Below are positions 21,153-33,574 of a stretch of 64,000 nt of DNA, in pieces. Numbering within the stretch: the first letter of the stretch is position 1; each line of letters begins with the position of its first letter. A program made the position numbers and the translations under genes. Under the pieces are notes generated by a model, which did not search any database, was not told the DNA's origin, and saw nothing but the letters and a program-made list of their open reading frames with translations. Source of the stretch: Ichthyophis bannanicus (taxonomy: Eukaryota > Chordata > Amphibia > Gymnophiona > Ichthyophiidae); the NCBI GenBank assembly GCA_033557465.1, contig JAWIIG010000037.1:2976001-3040000 (forward strand), written 5' to 3'.

Positions 21153-22569
21153 TGTAGACGTGCCAGTGACCTTTACGTAGGATGTGGGTTGCTGCTCTGC
21201 TAAATGTTGGTTTGGCCTTTCACCTGGGATCCACCCACCTGGGTATTATGATGGCGGTATCTGCACTGTCTGTGATGATTAAAGAAAATAAAGATATGTG
21301 TCTGACATACATTTGTCTCAGCTGCTGCTTGCTCACACTGGCACTTGTATTTGATGCTTTTCTGGTCATATCCATGGCCCACCTGTGCTCACATCCGTGT
21401 ATGGTGCCAGCTGTCTATCTGCCAGGCGTTTACCACATCACTGGATGTTGCAGGGTCCCATAAACACCTTCCCTTTGAGGTACTATTTTGGATTTATGCT
21501 CATAGTGCTTGTTTGGGATAGTGGTTCCAGACATGCGTTATAAAACCATAGGTTGCAGGTTTGATCACCCCCCTGGGTTTTTTTTGTTTAAATTATTCTG
21601 TTGTGATAACATGACCATTTGGAACCTGCAACTTCATCACCTATGCACACACACTTCCATCTCTTCACTGTACACCCAAGTATGCCCTCTGTGCTGCCTA
21701 TCCATCACATATTGTCTGTTACATATGTCTCTTACTTTACAGAGTTTACACGGCAGTCCATTTGGGGAATTGGCATTGCTGCAGTTCTGCTGGTCTGTGA
21801 CACACCTGTTTGCAGGTTCAATTCTCTCTTGTTCTGTTCCATATTTTCCATCATTTGTAGACAGGCCAGTGACCTTTCTGTAGGATGTGGGTTGCTGTCC
21901 TGCAAAATGTTTATTCGGCCTTTCTCCTGAGATCTACTCACCTAGATATTATGATGGCGGTATCTACACTATCTGTGATTACTAACCAAAAAGAGAGAAG
22001 ATATGTGTTTTAAATACATATGTCTCGGATGCTGCTTAATCACATTGACACTTGTATTTAATGATTTTCTGGTCATATCCATGGCCCACCTGTGCTCACA
22101 TCCTTGTACCGTGCCACCTGTCTATCTGCCAGGCGTTTGCCACATCACTGGGTGTTGCAGGTTCCCATACACACATTCCCTTTGAGGTACTATTTTGACA
22201 CTGTGCTCATAGTGGTTGTTTGGGATAGTGGTTACAGACATGTGTCATAAGACCATAGGTTGGGGGTTTGATCCCCACATGGGGTTTTTGGTTTAAATGT
22301 CTTTTTTTGGGCTAACATAACCATTAGGATCCTGCTGCTTCATCACCTATGCACACACACTTCCATCTCTTCACTGTACACCAAAGTGTGCCCTCTGTGC
22401 TGCCTATCCATCACATATTGGCTGTTACATATGTCTCTTACTTTATGGGGGTTACATGGCAGTCCGCTTGGGGGGTTGGCATTGCTGCAGTTTAGCTGGT
22501 CTGTGGCACTCCTGTTTGCAGGTTTGAATCTGTCTTGTTGTGTTCCATATTTTCCCCTGCTCCACAAAG
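21153..22569 (+). repeat. Tandem duplication of a ~700-bp unit
   Basis: Copy 1 (21153-21855) and copy 2 (21856-22569) align along most of their length. Shared blocks include 'ggatgtgggttgctg', 'tattatgatggcggtatct', 'gatttt/gctttt ctggtcatatccatggcc', 'tgccaggcgttt' and 'tgccctctgtgctgcctatc'. Each copy contains a tRNA-like segment ('gggatagtggtt', then 'ggtttgatc'). No coding frame is preserved between the copies. Confidence 0.85.
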
Positions 22570-23639
22570 CATCCCCTGCCGCCCTTTGGGTTTAGGTTCT
22601 TTTCTCTTTTGCATGCTGTCTCCACTGCATAACATTTGATTGTGTGTGTGCATCTAGGTATATTTGGGTGTTGTCCCAATTACAGACTGTGATGTGATCT
22701 GTACAAGCCATATCTGCATGTGCATTTGATCATGGTTACTGTTGGAGGTTTGCCTATCATGGCAGCCAGCAGGCTTCTTGTGTGATGCACTGCAGTATTC
22801 TTGTATGCAGCCTTTGCTAATGAGCTCACGTTGGTGGTGTGGCCTACCAGTTTGTGCATTGATGCTTGTGCTGATGGTCATAGGATTGATTCTTCTCTAT
22901 TCTGTTTCATTTGTTTGCCTGTGCTGCATAGCTACTTTTGATTCCTGTGACAGCCATATCTGTGCAGATCTGTGTTGTTAGCACATTGTACCCTTATCAC
23001 AGTTGTAAACCATCCTTCTGTCCATCTATGTGTGTCTGCCAGCTGTATGCTGTCCTACCCTGCTGTGCATGCTGCTACCCTACAACCTGCACTGGTACAC
23101 ATTTCTGCATTGCAGCTCTCCCTGGTTGCCTCTCCTGTGTGTGCTGTGCATGGCACTACTCTCCTCTGTCCTCCTGTCATTGCACTTCTCCTGCCAACTC
23201 TGCCTCCTCTGGTGTACACGTATCCCCATCCTCTGCCACACACTGTCATTGTTGCACTGTACATTACTATCATCCTGTACATCGGTACAGCTGCCCCCGA
23301 TATGTTTGTCCGCTTTACCTGCTGCCACATGGGCTGCACGCAGATTTGGCTGGTCCATGAGCTCCGTCATCTACTTCCTTCCATCAGCTATTCATTGCCT
23401 TTCCTTGGTGCTCTGTGCAGTGTTATGGTTACATCTGTGTTTGAGCCATACATTTCATGCTTGTGACCTTGGGGCACCTTTGGGCCCCTGACCACCATCT
23501 CCCTGTGTCACCTTCACATCCCTGGGGCATCTTTCACAGCACCTTAGATTGGTCCAGCTTATGGGGCGCCTTATATGCTGCCTTGGAGGGTGCCAACCTT
23601 TCCTGTTGCCCTCTGGGGCACAGTATGACCTGCCCTGGT
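22570..23639. other. No recognisable feature
   Basis: C/T- and TG-rich DNA. Long overlapping frames at 22938-23491 are low-complexity and lack family signatures. I see no gene here. Confidence 0.4.
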
Positions 23640-23876
23640 CCTTTATGATGTGCCTTTTTGTGCGCCCTAAAAGGTGCATTAGGTTGTGCCACTGGAGTGC
23701 AGCTTTTTTGGCTGGCGGTGCAGATTGTTGGGATGTGTTTGGCTCTTCAAAAGCAGCAAAAGGGTTTTCTTCAGACAGCCTTTTTGCTGAGCCCACTGGG
23801 GGCTTGAACTCATGACCCCTGTATCAGCAGGCAACACATTAACCAGTGTGCTACACCTCTGCTGCTCTATTTGCAT
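23640..23876 (-). mobile_element. tRNA-derived SINE, different head from the others
   Basis: On the minus strand it begins GGTGTAGCACACTGGTTAAT (A-box-like) and continues to GAGTTCAAGCCCCCAG (B-box-like), about 75 bp like a tRNA. A non-tRNA body follows, with its 3' limit uncertain. Anticodon-arm pairing is degraded, so it is not a functional tRNA gene. Confidence 0.55.
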
Positions 23877-23879
23877 ATT

Positions 23880-24037
23880 AACGTGCCTACTTAAGATTAC
23901 TGCGTGTTAATGTGCGCTGCTCCCTTTATCAGGCGATAACATGCGCTTGCTATGCTTAGACCGGAACGCCCATTCCTTTTATGGCATCCTGCACATTATC
24001 GCTGGACACACGTTAGCGCCCTTTAGTAAACATGCCC
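23880..24037. repeat. Dispersed repeat ending AGGGGCATGTTTACTAAAG
   Basis: The inverted right end reads AGGGGCATGTTTACTAAAGG. A near-identical end starts a second copy at 60055. The interior has short inverted stretches (TTAACGTGC, GCGCTAACG). It is likely a MITE-like non-coding element. A terminal inverted repeat is not proven. Confidence 0.45.
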
Positions 24038-24130
24038 CTAAATTTAAGCTTTTAGGTAGAAAGTTGAAATCCAGAACTTCCAGGGTAGCGTTCTCCAAAA
24101 TGCTTCCCGTTCCACACGCAGGACCCAAAA
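24038..24130 (+). pseudogene. CR1 ORF1 fragment
   Basis: Nearly matches the ORF1 stretch at 47316-47403 ('aaatttaagcttttaggtag' onward). It stops abruptly where an inverted CR1 begins, leaving head-on fragments of the same family. Confidence 0.8.
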
Positions 24131-27100
24131 GAACATAAGAACATAACATATGCCATACTGGGTCAGACCAAGGTCCATCAAGCCCAGTATCCTGTTTCCA
24201 ACAGTGGCCAATCTAGGTCATAAGTACCTAGCAGTTTCCCCAATGGACACAGGATCCACAATGCTTGTATTGGGTCAAGCACTGATATCCTGGGTCCCTT
24301 CTTAATAATGGTTTATGGACCTTTCCTCCAGGAACTTGTCCAAATCTTTTTTAAACCCAGCTTCACTAACAGCCTTTACTACATCCTCCGGTAACAAATT
24401 CCAGAGTTTGATTACACATTGAGTGAAAAAAATATTTTCTCTTATCAGTTTTAAATAGTTTACCCTGTATCTTCATCGCATGTCCCCTAGTCTTTCTATA
24501 TTCTGATTACGTAAACAATCAATCTATATTTACCCGTTCCACTCCGTTCATTAATTTATAGACTTCTATCATATCTCCCCTCAGCCGTCTCTTTTCCAGG
24601 TTAAAGAGCCCTAACCTTTTTAGCCTCTCTTCATAGAGGTATCCTTCCATCGCCTTTACCATTTTGGTGGCTCTTCTCTGAACCTTTTCTAATAATGCTA
24701 TACCCTTTTTAAGATACGGCGACCAGAATTGCACACAATATTCAAGGTGTGGTCTCACCATGGAATGATATAGAGGCATTATAATATCCTTTGTTTTATT
24801 TTACATTCCTTTCCTTATGATACCTAGCATTCTACTTGCTCTCTTGGATGCCGCTGCACACTAGGCGGAGGGTTTTAACATGTTATCCACAATGACGCCT
24901 AAATCTTTTTCCTGGGTGGTGGTTCCTAATGTGGAACCTTGCATCGTGTAACCATAGTTTGGGTTGTTCTTCCCTCAATCCGCATGGGTTTAAACAACTT
25001 TAAATAGTTTTGTGTCATCTGCAAATTTGATAACCTCACTTGTCAATCCCTTTTCCAGGTCATTTATGAATATGTCAAAAAGATCCCTGGGGTACACCAT
25101 TATTCACCTTTCTCCATTGAGAAAATTGGCCATTTAGCCCTACCCTCTGCTTTCTATCTTTTAACCAGTTCCTGATCCATAATAGTACACTGCCTCCTAT
25201 CCCATGACTCTTTAGTTTTGCCAAAAGTCTCTGATGAGGGACCTTATCAAGGCTTTCTGAAAGTCCAAATACACTATATCAACCGACTCACCTTTGTCTA
25301 TCTGTTTATTCACACCTTCAAAAAAACATAACAGATTAGTAAGACAAGATCTTCCTTGTCTAAAGTCATGTTAGCTGTCTCCCATTAAGCCATGACTATC
25401 TACATTTTCAGCTATTTTGTTCTTTATGTTGGTTTCTACCATTTTCCTTGTAGTGATGTCAGGCTCACTGGTCTGTAGTTTCCCAGGTCACCCCTGGAAC
25501 CCTTTTTAAAAATTGGCGTTATGTTTGGCCATCCTCCAAACTTCAGGTGTTACAGATGATTTTAATGATAGTTCACAGATTGCTAACAGCAGGTCTGCAA
25601 TCTCATATTTCAGTTCTTTCAACACCCTTGGACGTATATCATCCGGTCCAGGTGATTTGCTACTCTTCAGTTTATCAAATAGTTGTAATACATCTTCCCA
25701 ATGTATCGATAGTTCCTTTAATTCTTCCACACCATTAAATACCACTTCAGTCATGGGTAACATCCCTACATCTTCCTCAGTAAAGACCGAAGCAAAGAAT
25801 TCGAAGCAAAGAATCATTCAGTCTTTCCGCTATGGCCTTGTCCCCTCTTAGTGCCCCTTTAACCCCTCTATCATCTAATGGACCAACTGACTCTCTCACA
25901 GGCTTTTTGCTATGAATGTACTTGAAAAAGTCTTTATTTTGCTTTTTTGCTTCCGCTGCAAGCTTCTTCTTAAATTCTCCCTTTGCTTGCCTTATCAATG
26001 CCTTGCATTTAACTTGCCAGTGCTTGTGCTGTTTCCATTTTTCGTCATTTGACTCTTTTTTCCATTTCCTGAAAGATGCTTTTTTGGCAACAACAGCCTC
26101 TCTGACCTCACCTTTAAACTATGCTGGCAGTTTTTTGGACTTCCTTCCACATTTCTTAAAGTGTGGAACACAGCTGGTCTGGGCTTCCAAGATAGTATTT
26201 TTCAACAACACCCAAGCTTGATGTAAGTCTTTAACATTTGCAACTGCTCCTTTTTAGTTTTTTCTTAACTATTTTCCTCATTTTATCATAGTCTCCCTTT
26301 CGAAAGGTAAAAGGTAGTACTGTGGATTTCCTTACCATCCCTCCTCCGCTAATTAAATCAAACGCGATCATGCTATGATCACTATTGCCAATGGGCCCCA
26401 ACACCCTTATCTCTTGCACCAGATCTGGTGTTCCACTAAGGACTAGGTCCAATATGGCTTCCCCTCTGGTCGGTTCATGAACCAGCTGCCCCAAGAGCAG
26501 TCATTTATTTCATCTAGGAACTATATCTCCCTAGCATGTCCTACCGTGACACTGACCCAGTCGATACCGGGGTAATTGAAATCACCCATATTATTACTGT
26601 TCTGTAACTTTTGTTAGCTTCCTTTATTTCTTTGAGCATTTCATCATCCATTTGTTCATTCTGGCCAGGCAGCCGATAGTACAACCCCATTGCCATCGCC
26701 TTCCCCTTTTTACATGGAATTTCAATCCATAGAGATTCTACAGCAAATTTTGTTTCCTGCAAAACTTTAATCCTTTCTGACTCAATGCCCTCTCTAACAT
26801 AGAGCGCAACCCCTCCACCAATTTGATCAGCTTTATCATTATGAGATACTTTGTACCCAGGTATCACAGTGTCCCACTGGATGTCCTCCTTCCACCATGT
26901 CTCTGAGATTCCAATCATATCTAACCACTCATTTAGTGCTATATATTCTAACTCTCCAATCTTATTTTTTAGACTTCTAGCATTTGCATACAAGCATTTT
27001 AGAGACTATATTTTATTCATATTAATTTGGCTATTGGTAGGCATGGGTAATTTGAAATCTTTAAGCTCTGTCTGCTTCATACTCAAGGCATTTGGGCTAC

Positions 27101-28430
27101 TTTACTCTTTTTTGGAACCTCTCTGCTTTCTGTATTATCCTTCAAGGATACATTCTTCCGAACTATGCGCTCTTGGGTGACTGTCGGCTTTCCCCTATTA
27201 TCTAGTTTAAAAGCTTCTCTATCTCCTTTTTAAAGGTTAATGCCAGCAGCCTGGTTCCATCCCGGTTAAGGTGAAGCCCATCCCTTTGGAAGAGCCCCTC
27301 CTTTCACCAGAATGTTCCCCAGTTCCTAATAAATCCAAAACCCTCATCCTTGCACCATTGTCTCATCCACACATTGAGACTCCGGAGCTCTGCCTGCCTT
27401 TTGGGTCCTGCACGTGGAACGGGAAGCATTTCGAAGAACGATACCCTGGAAGTTCTGGATTTCAATTTCCTACCTGAAAGCCTAAATTTAGCCTCCAGAA
27501 CCTCCGTACAACATTTTTATATGTCATTGGTACCGAAATGTACCAAGACAGGAGACTCCTCTCCAGCACTATCTAAGACCTTATCTAGGTAGCGCGTGAG
27601 GTCCTCTACCTTCGCACCAGGCAGGCATGTTACCAGGAAATCCTCACATCCAACAGCCACCCAGCTATCTACATGCCTAATGATCGAATCACCAACTATA
27701 ACAGCTGTCCTAACCCTTCCCTCATGGGCCTGGAGAATCCTCCTCGGTGCGAGAGGGTTTTACATCACCTGGAGGACAAGTCCTAGTTACAGAATCAATT
27801 CCTGCCACACCAGGGTGATGCTCTCCTGTCACGTGACCTCTCTATTCTCCTCTCTCCAGTCTGGCAGCACAGGGATGCTGCCAGAATGGAGGTGGGACTT
27901 CAGGACTATATCCCCTGTAGGTCTCGCCTATGTACCTCTCTGGCTTTCTTATTTCTTCCAAGTCTGCTACTCTAGCCTCTAAAGAATGGACTCATTCCCT
28001 GAGAGCAAAGGGCTCCTTGCACCTAGTGCACACGTAAGACCTCTCACCAACTGGGAGAAAATCATACATGTGACATGCAATGCAAAAGACTGGAAAGCCC
28101 CATCTTGCTGCTGGACTGCTGTCTGCATCTTAGTTTTAACTTGTGTTTAGATCTTTAGTTCGTTACTTACTATGGGTTACTGTGGGTACTTATACTAATA
28201 AAATGGTACCTAATAAGTTTAAGATACCTTGTTCACCTGAAGCTTAATTAATCTCAGATCCTTAGTGTATGACTGATTTGGATAATGAGCAGCACCTGAG
28301 AGCACCTCCTTTCCTTTAAGATGTGTAAGTACTTATAAAGCTACGATTATCCCAGGGGTGGGCGGGTGTTGGGGAGGGAGGGAGGGAAATAAGACTTATT
28401 ACAAGAGGGCTGCTACACAGTACCCTGTCC
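24131..28430 (-). pseudogene. Near full-length decayed CR1 LINE
   Basis: On the minus strand it runs from a 5' UTR (about 28430-28115) matching 46380-46680, through ORF1 (about 28110-27200) and ORF2 (about 27190-24350), to a 3' end at 24131 matching 50786. Both ORFs are in pieces. Surviving ORF2 frames include the endonuclease block at 26993-26541 (SETWWKED and a GGGVALYVREG block), the ILDLVLSG and NSDHSM blocks near 26440, an SSKSPGPD block near 25650 and the C-terminal block at 24779-24519. Many stops sit at former CGA or CAG codons. It has the same layout as the better copy at 45478-50786, inverted. Confidence 0.88.
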
Positions 28431-28685
28431 TGTGCTTCTGACATAAGCTGTGACAAACCTCTGGGTGATTAAGAGTCCTTGCTTGGATAGAAGGAGTCTT
28501 TCAAAATGGACTTTTGACCTGCCACCTGGTTTAAACACCTATTGAAAAGGTTTCACAGGTCTCTTGCCCCATAGGTAGAAGGCCTCTTTGTAAAGGTCAC
28601 TAGAAGATGTTATTTGTTGCTTAAAGAATACTGACCCTGTTTTGCCTTTTATGCTAAGTTATATTCTTATTTGATTTAAATTAAA

Positions 28686-28940
28686 GCTCTTTGCTGCTGC
28701 TAGGCTCTGACTTATTTTGAAATTTAAGCTAGAAGCTCTCTGCTGGGTTCTAAAGTTAACCAGAAAGCGCTCTTCTTTGGTTTAAATTTAAACTTATAGC
28801 ACTTTGCTGCTACTAGGCCCTGAGTGAGTATTAAATTTAAACTACAAGCTCTCTGCTGGGTTTGAAATGTAACCAGAAAGCTCTTTCTGTGTTTTAAATT
28901 TAAACTTAAACTGCTGCTACTAGGCCCTGACTGATTTAAC
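28686..28940. repeat. ~115-bp tandem repeat, just over two copies
   Basis: The ordered blocks 'gctgctaggctctgac', 'gctctctgctgggtt', 'taaccagaaagc' and 'tttaaatttaaact' occur twice, and the first recurs a third time before 28940. Only the flanks of CR1 copies are nearby. It could be part of a CR1 5' leader or a separate minisatellite. Confidence 0.7.
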
Positions 28941-28989
28941 AAATACACTGGATTCACAGATTAATCAGCTTTAATCCAAAGATAGCAGA

Positions 28990-30525
28990 ATCAAAGGTAG
29001 ATGGCTAAAGATCTGAAGAGTGTAACAAAACATTTTCAGGTATATTCGGGAGAAGAGGAAGATCAGAGATGGAATTGTAAGACTCCAAAGTGCCAAGAAT
29101 AGATTCATCGAAAGTGACATTGAAAAAACAAAAATGCTAAACAAATACTTCTGTTCTGTTTTTATTAAAGAAAGTCCGGGAGAAGGACCACCTGTGATTG
29201 ACAAATATACAAATGTGAATGAAGTAGGTACTACACCATTCACAGAAGATGATGTGTTTGAACAGTTTACAAAACTGAAAGTGGACAAGGCCATGGGACT
29301 GGATGGGGTACATCCCAGGGCCGTTAAAGGATGTTTTTAACAGATCCTTGGATACAGAAGAAGTTCCACCGGACTGGAGAAGGGCTATGTAGCACCTCTT
29401 CACAAAAGTGGCAATAGGGAAGAAGTGACAAATTAAAGGCCAGTAAGCCTTACCTCGGTGGCAGGAAAAGTAATGGAGGCACTCCTGATCATGCAAAACA
29501 AATCTGATTGAGTTCTTTGACTGGGTGATCAGAGAACTAGATCAAGGATGTGAGCTACCTAGACTTCAGCAAAGTTCTTCAAGGAGGCTTATCAATAAAC
29601 TGAACAGCCTGGGGATGGGTCCCAAGGTGGTGAACTGGATCAGAATTTGGTTAACTGACAGACGACAGAAGGTGACGGTAAACGGAACTCACTCGGATGA
29701 AAGGAAGGTGATTAGTGGTGTGCCCCAGTGATATTGCTGAAGGACTGGATGTAAAAATCTGTCTTTTTGAAGATGGTATGAACATTTGCAATAGAGTGAA
29801 CTCACCTGAGGGAGTGGATAACATGAGGAAAGATCTAAAAAAGCTGGAAGAATGGTCTAATGCTTGGCAGTTGAGATTTAATGTGAAGAAGTACAGTGTC
29901 ATGCACTTGGGATGCAGAAATCCAAAGGAATTGTATGCAATAGGGGGCAAGAAGTTGGTGTACACAGACCAGGAGAAGGACATTGGAGTGATTGTTTCTG
30001 AGGATCTCAAGGTGGTGAAACAGTTGCAAGGAAGAAAGGAGGAGGTACTAATGCCACTGTACAAGTCATCAGTGAGGCCTCACTTGGAATATTGTGTTCT
30101 GTTTTGGAGACCATATCTCGCAAAGGATATAAAAAGACTGGAAACGATTCAGAGGAAGGCGACCAAAATGATTTGGAGCCTGCACCAGAAGATGTATGAG
30201 AAGAGACTTGAAGACCTGAATATGTATACTCTAGAGAAGAGGAGGGACAGGATAATACAGTCCTTTAAATACTTAGAGTATTAATGAACAAACAAATCTT
30301 TTTCAAAGAAGGGGAAGCTGTAAAACTAGAGGGCGTAACATGAATTTCAAGGAGGTAAACTAAAAGGCAACGTCAGGAAATACTTTTTTACTGAAAGGGT
30401 GGTGGATGCTTGGAATGCCCTGCTGATGGAAGTGGTGGGAACAAATACAGTGACAGAATTCAAAATGGCATGGGACAGGCACAGTGGATCCCTTTATAAC
30501 TGCAGGATAAAATCAAAATAAACTT
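28990..30525 (+). pseudogene. CR1 second subfamily, ORF2 C-terminal half and 3' end
   Basis: The start 'gatggctaaagatctgaaga' matches 54242 onward in another copy of this subfamily. Recognisable parts are a FCSVFIKESPGEGPP block near 29150 and a DKAMGLDGVHPRA block near 29290. Later come a SGVPQ block that is cut short near 29727, a degenerate active-site block (ADD changed to EDG) near 29770, and a [11 protein letters not shown] block near 30080. The fingers-to-palm part of the reverse transcriptase is deleted. The 3' UTR after 30290 keeps the ERVVDAWN-like C-terminus out of frame. It cannot be active. Confidence 0.83.
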
Positions 30526-31240
30526 AACTATGTCTTATATCTCACCAATAGGGGTGACCTGCATCCCTGCTATTTGTCCCCTTGCCAATCCTGTCCAAAG
30601 CCTCCCCGTATGAACAAGGTATGTGTATGTTAAGGTTAGATGGGGCGGTAATGGAGGCCGTGTGGAAGCAGAGTTAGGGCAGGAAGTGGGTGGTCCGCAG
30701 CCCCAGACATATAGGGCTGATTCTGAAGTCGGCTCTGTACGTCTGGGGCTGGCAGACTAAATGGGAAACTTATTCCACCTCTGAGGTGAAATAAGTTTCC
30801 CTAGACTTCAGGGGACTGCAGGCCTGGGCAGCAGCAAAAGGGTGAGGGGATGCAGGAGATTCCCCACAGCCTGACCCTGGCCATTGGAGGCCAGATTGGG
30901 GGTCGGTCTGCAGGGAATGAAGAAAGTGGTTGGCGGCCGGGGATCATGGCTTTTGAATGGAGCCGCGGTGCCATGGCAACTGGATGCCATGGCACCGTGG
31001 CTCCATTCAGGAGCCTGACTGAATTAGCCGAGCAGGGGTCTGTATGTGCAGGCCGTTGGGAATCGGTTCTCGGCCTGCACATACAGGCCTAGACATGATT
31101 CTTTTCCCAAAGGGGCTAGATGTGCCCTGCGGGATCAGAATCACATCTACCTCTGTGCGCCCAGTTTCGACCGGACACATAGCAGGCCGGAATGCACAAA
31201 ACAGAATAAGCCTCTATGTTACTAAGAACATGTCCATGTA
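30526..31240. repeat. Segment with four consecutive hairpins
   Basis: Four separate inverted repeats occur in about 390 bp: 30698-30708 with 30741-30751 (cagccccagac), 30763-30780 with 30784-30801 (gggaaacttatt), 30954-30979 with 30985-31009 (about 25-bp arms, 5-bp loop) and 31040-31055 with 31071-31086 (ctgtatgtgcaggccg). No coding frame or known family is seen. It may be a complex foldback or MITE. Confidence 0.6.
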
Positions 31241-32620
31241 GAGCATGTAGGAGGTAATTCTAGAGGTGAGCATGCTTGAATGAAAACATTGACACCAAAG
31301 GCATCGAGAATCCTCGAGTCTTTACCTAGAGGCATGGAAGAGTGATTCTTTGTACTCTTAATTCAGCGCATCGCTAATTCCACCACCATGGAGTGGTGTA
31401 GGAGTTGAGGCTTTTGGAAGCCTGGAACTCGGTACATAGTATCGATTCATTTGCTGATAGGCGGAATTGTGAGAGGAGCCTCCCACATACAGAACATTAG
31501 ATCCTGTAAGATGCGATGCACTGGTAAAATGGCTGCCTCTTTGGGTGTGGGGGGGATATTGGAGGATCTCCAAGTCCTCTGCCCTCGGTTCCTTCTCTGA
31601 GGCCATGTTGATCTGCAGGCCTGCTGCCATGTCCTAGATGAAGTCTTAGAAAGACAAGTCCTCTGGTGAGGATCTGCCCCACTCATGAGGGGGGGGGGAT
31701 GGATTCGAAGGAATATCTCGAAGCTCCTGGGAATCACTGACGACTCAGCAAAATTGGAGGAAGAGGAATCAGAGTCTGATAAGAATTCAACATATCAACG
31801 ATCCTGTGTTTGATCTTGATACTTCCCTGATGTCGAGGCTCAATGCCGGTACCAATGCTAAGACATCACAGCATCAGGCGGTATCATTATGTGAGCCTGC
31901 TGGGTACCGGCGTTGCCCGTCGGTTCCAATAGAGGTATTGAATGGAGAAGGTCCATGATTCAGGTTCGAGGGCTGGCATCAGTATCGGAACCATTGGCTG
32001 TAGGTAGGGTGTCAATGCCTGCACTGCTAGAACTGTCAATACCATTGATACCGTGGTTGCCAGGAGTGCGGCCAAACTCCTCTTGATGGTCAGCATGTGC
32101 TAGTCCAGGGAGATGGCCAATGCCTGGGTGAAGTCACCTACAGGGCTTTCAGTCATTGTACCCAGTGCATGGAACCAGTAGCTCTCCTGAGATCGATTCC
32201 TCAGGAGCGTCCTCCTACCAGGGCTGTTTGGTAGGCCAGTCTGCACTGGATGCACCTTTCAGTGCATCTCAATGCCGATACTGGGACTTATCTCATGACT
32301 TGGTATTGGTCTTTTGAGGCTGATGCTGATGACTTAGACTTAGTCTTATGTTTGGACTTTGAGGATACCTGAGAACCAGGAGAGGAGGCTGATGTTCTTG
32401 AAGATATGGAAGCAATGACATCAAGTTCAGTGTGAACAGTGAACCATACTGCTCTGTTCTTTAGGCCTCATTTTGTCATTTGTTGGCACAAAGGACAAAG
32501 GTTTGGCACATGGTCGGGCCCCAAACATTTTAAGCACCAATCATGTTTATCCGTGACTGATATTGTACTAGAACATTTGGTTCATTGTTTAAAACCACTA
32601 ATGGGTTTCTCCATCTTTAA
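31241..32620 (-). pseudogene. DIRS-like retroelement gag remnant
   Basis: Read on the minus strand, from 32560 downward, there is a zinc-knuckle-like C-x2-C, x-rich spacer, C-x2-C block (CLKCLGPDH). A Ser/Lys-rich stretch follows near 32400-32310, then around 31690-31380 a block with MAAGLQINMASEKEPRAED, PPHPK and a PGF-like/PLHGG stretch. These are in the order seen in vertebrate DIRS-type gag proteins. The frame is broken by several shifts and stops. No tyrosine recombinase or reverse transcriptase is visible nearby. The assignment is by eye. Confidence 0.55.
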
Positions 32621-32969
32621 AGGATGAAGAGAAAAGTGAAGGCCAAAGGCCCAGTTGGTGGTAAAACCGCAAAAAATGAAAAAGAAAATGAAATGTTAAA
32701 ACAAAACAAAATATTGTGCCATGTGTCAGTCTGACAAGCTGGCATCAACAGAAAGGTAGAGCACAGAATTTAACCAAAAAAGAAACATTTTTTTGGTGGT
32801 GACAGGAATGAAACAATCTGCTGGCTCTGCAGAAAATGAAGGACTGAGGAGAGGAGTTGGGAAGGTGGAAAGGCAGATGCGCAGGCATAGAGGACTGCTC
32901 CCAAAAGCTCTCCAGTTGGATACTAGGGAGTGTTCCTGCGCAGGCTCTTTCGGTACTGTTGTCACCCAT

Positions 32970-33426
32970 ATGTGAAGACTGCATCCCTGCTTGTTCCTGG
33001 AGATACTGTTTCTCTTAGTTTAGACCAATAGAGCATTCCCTTCTCCATTAGCAAAACATAGGCCAAGGAGGTAGTTGCAATTATGTTCAGGATGTTACTT
33101 GCTCATAGTCCAACTCCCATCTCCTTGTCTCTCAGAAAAGGGGCTGATGACTATTTCTCACAAATATTTCTGAAGAATTCATTAGTTAGGCCTCCCTGAT
33201 TGATAGGCACCTTCACCCAAACACCCCTGTGTCTCAGATCTTTCAGTATCCCTTATCTTACCTCCCCTTCCTGAGAAAGTTTCAAGACGTGTTGCAGCCC
33301 AGCTTCTTTGTGCATGTACCAAAAAGGTATAAAAAGATTGTGCTTTCCCGAGGAGGCGGTTGCCTATATTCATTGTTTGTGACTCTGCTGCAGCAGTGAT
33401 AATAAAGCTTTTGCTTTTGCATTACA
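32970..33426 (+). mobile_element. Probable solo retroviral-type LTR
   Basis: A TATA box (TATAAAAAG at 33328) is followed about 70 bp later by AATAAA (33401) and a CA-ended boundary near 33425, the U3-R-U5 spacing of a class-I-like LTR. No internal sequence is recognised on either side, so it looks solo. The 5' edge is uncertain. Confidence 0.45.
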
Positions 33427-33574
33427 GATGGTTCACATTGTCTGTTTTTCTCCACTGTAGAATGAGCGTGGGGAAGGCCTATTCGGGGCCTCCCATGTCA
33501 CACTGCTCTTGGCAGAATAGCTATGACAAGACCAAGACAAGATTCTAAAGTGCAGAGATGTAACTCTCACCACA

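Noticed and set aside
18553..23491. Many 60-165 codon Cys/Leu/His-rich ORFs
   Set aside because: Overlap in several frames, no domain, and no frame conserved between the two copies of the tandem duplication.
23790..23876. Functional tRNA gene
   Set aside because: A- and B-box-like sequences exist but stems do not pair well and a SINE body follows.
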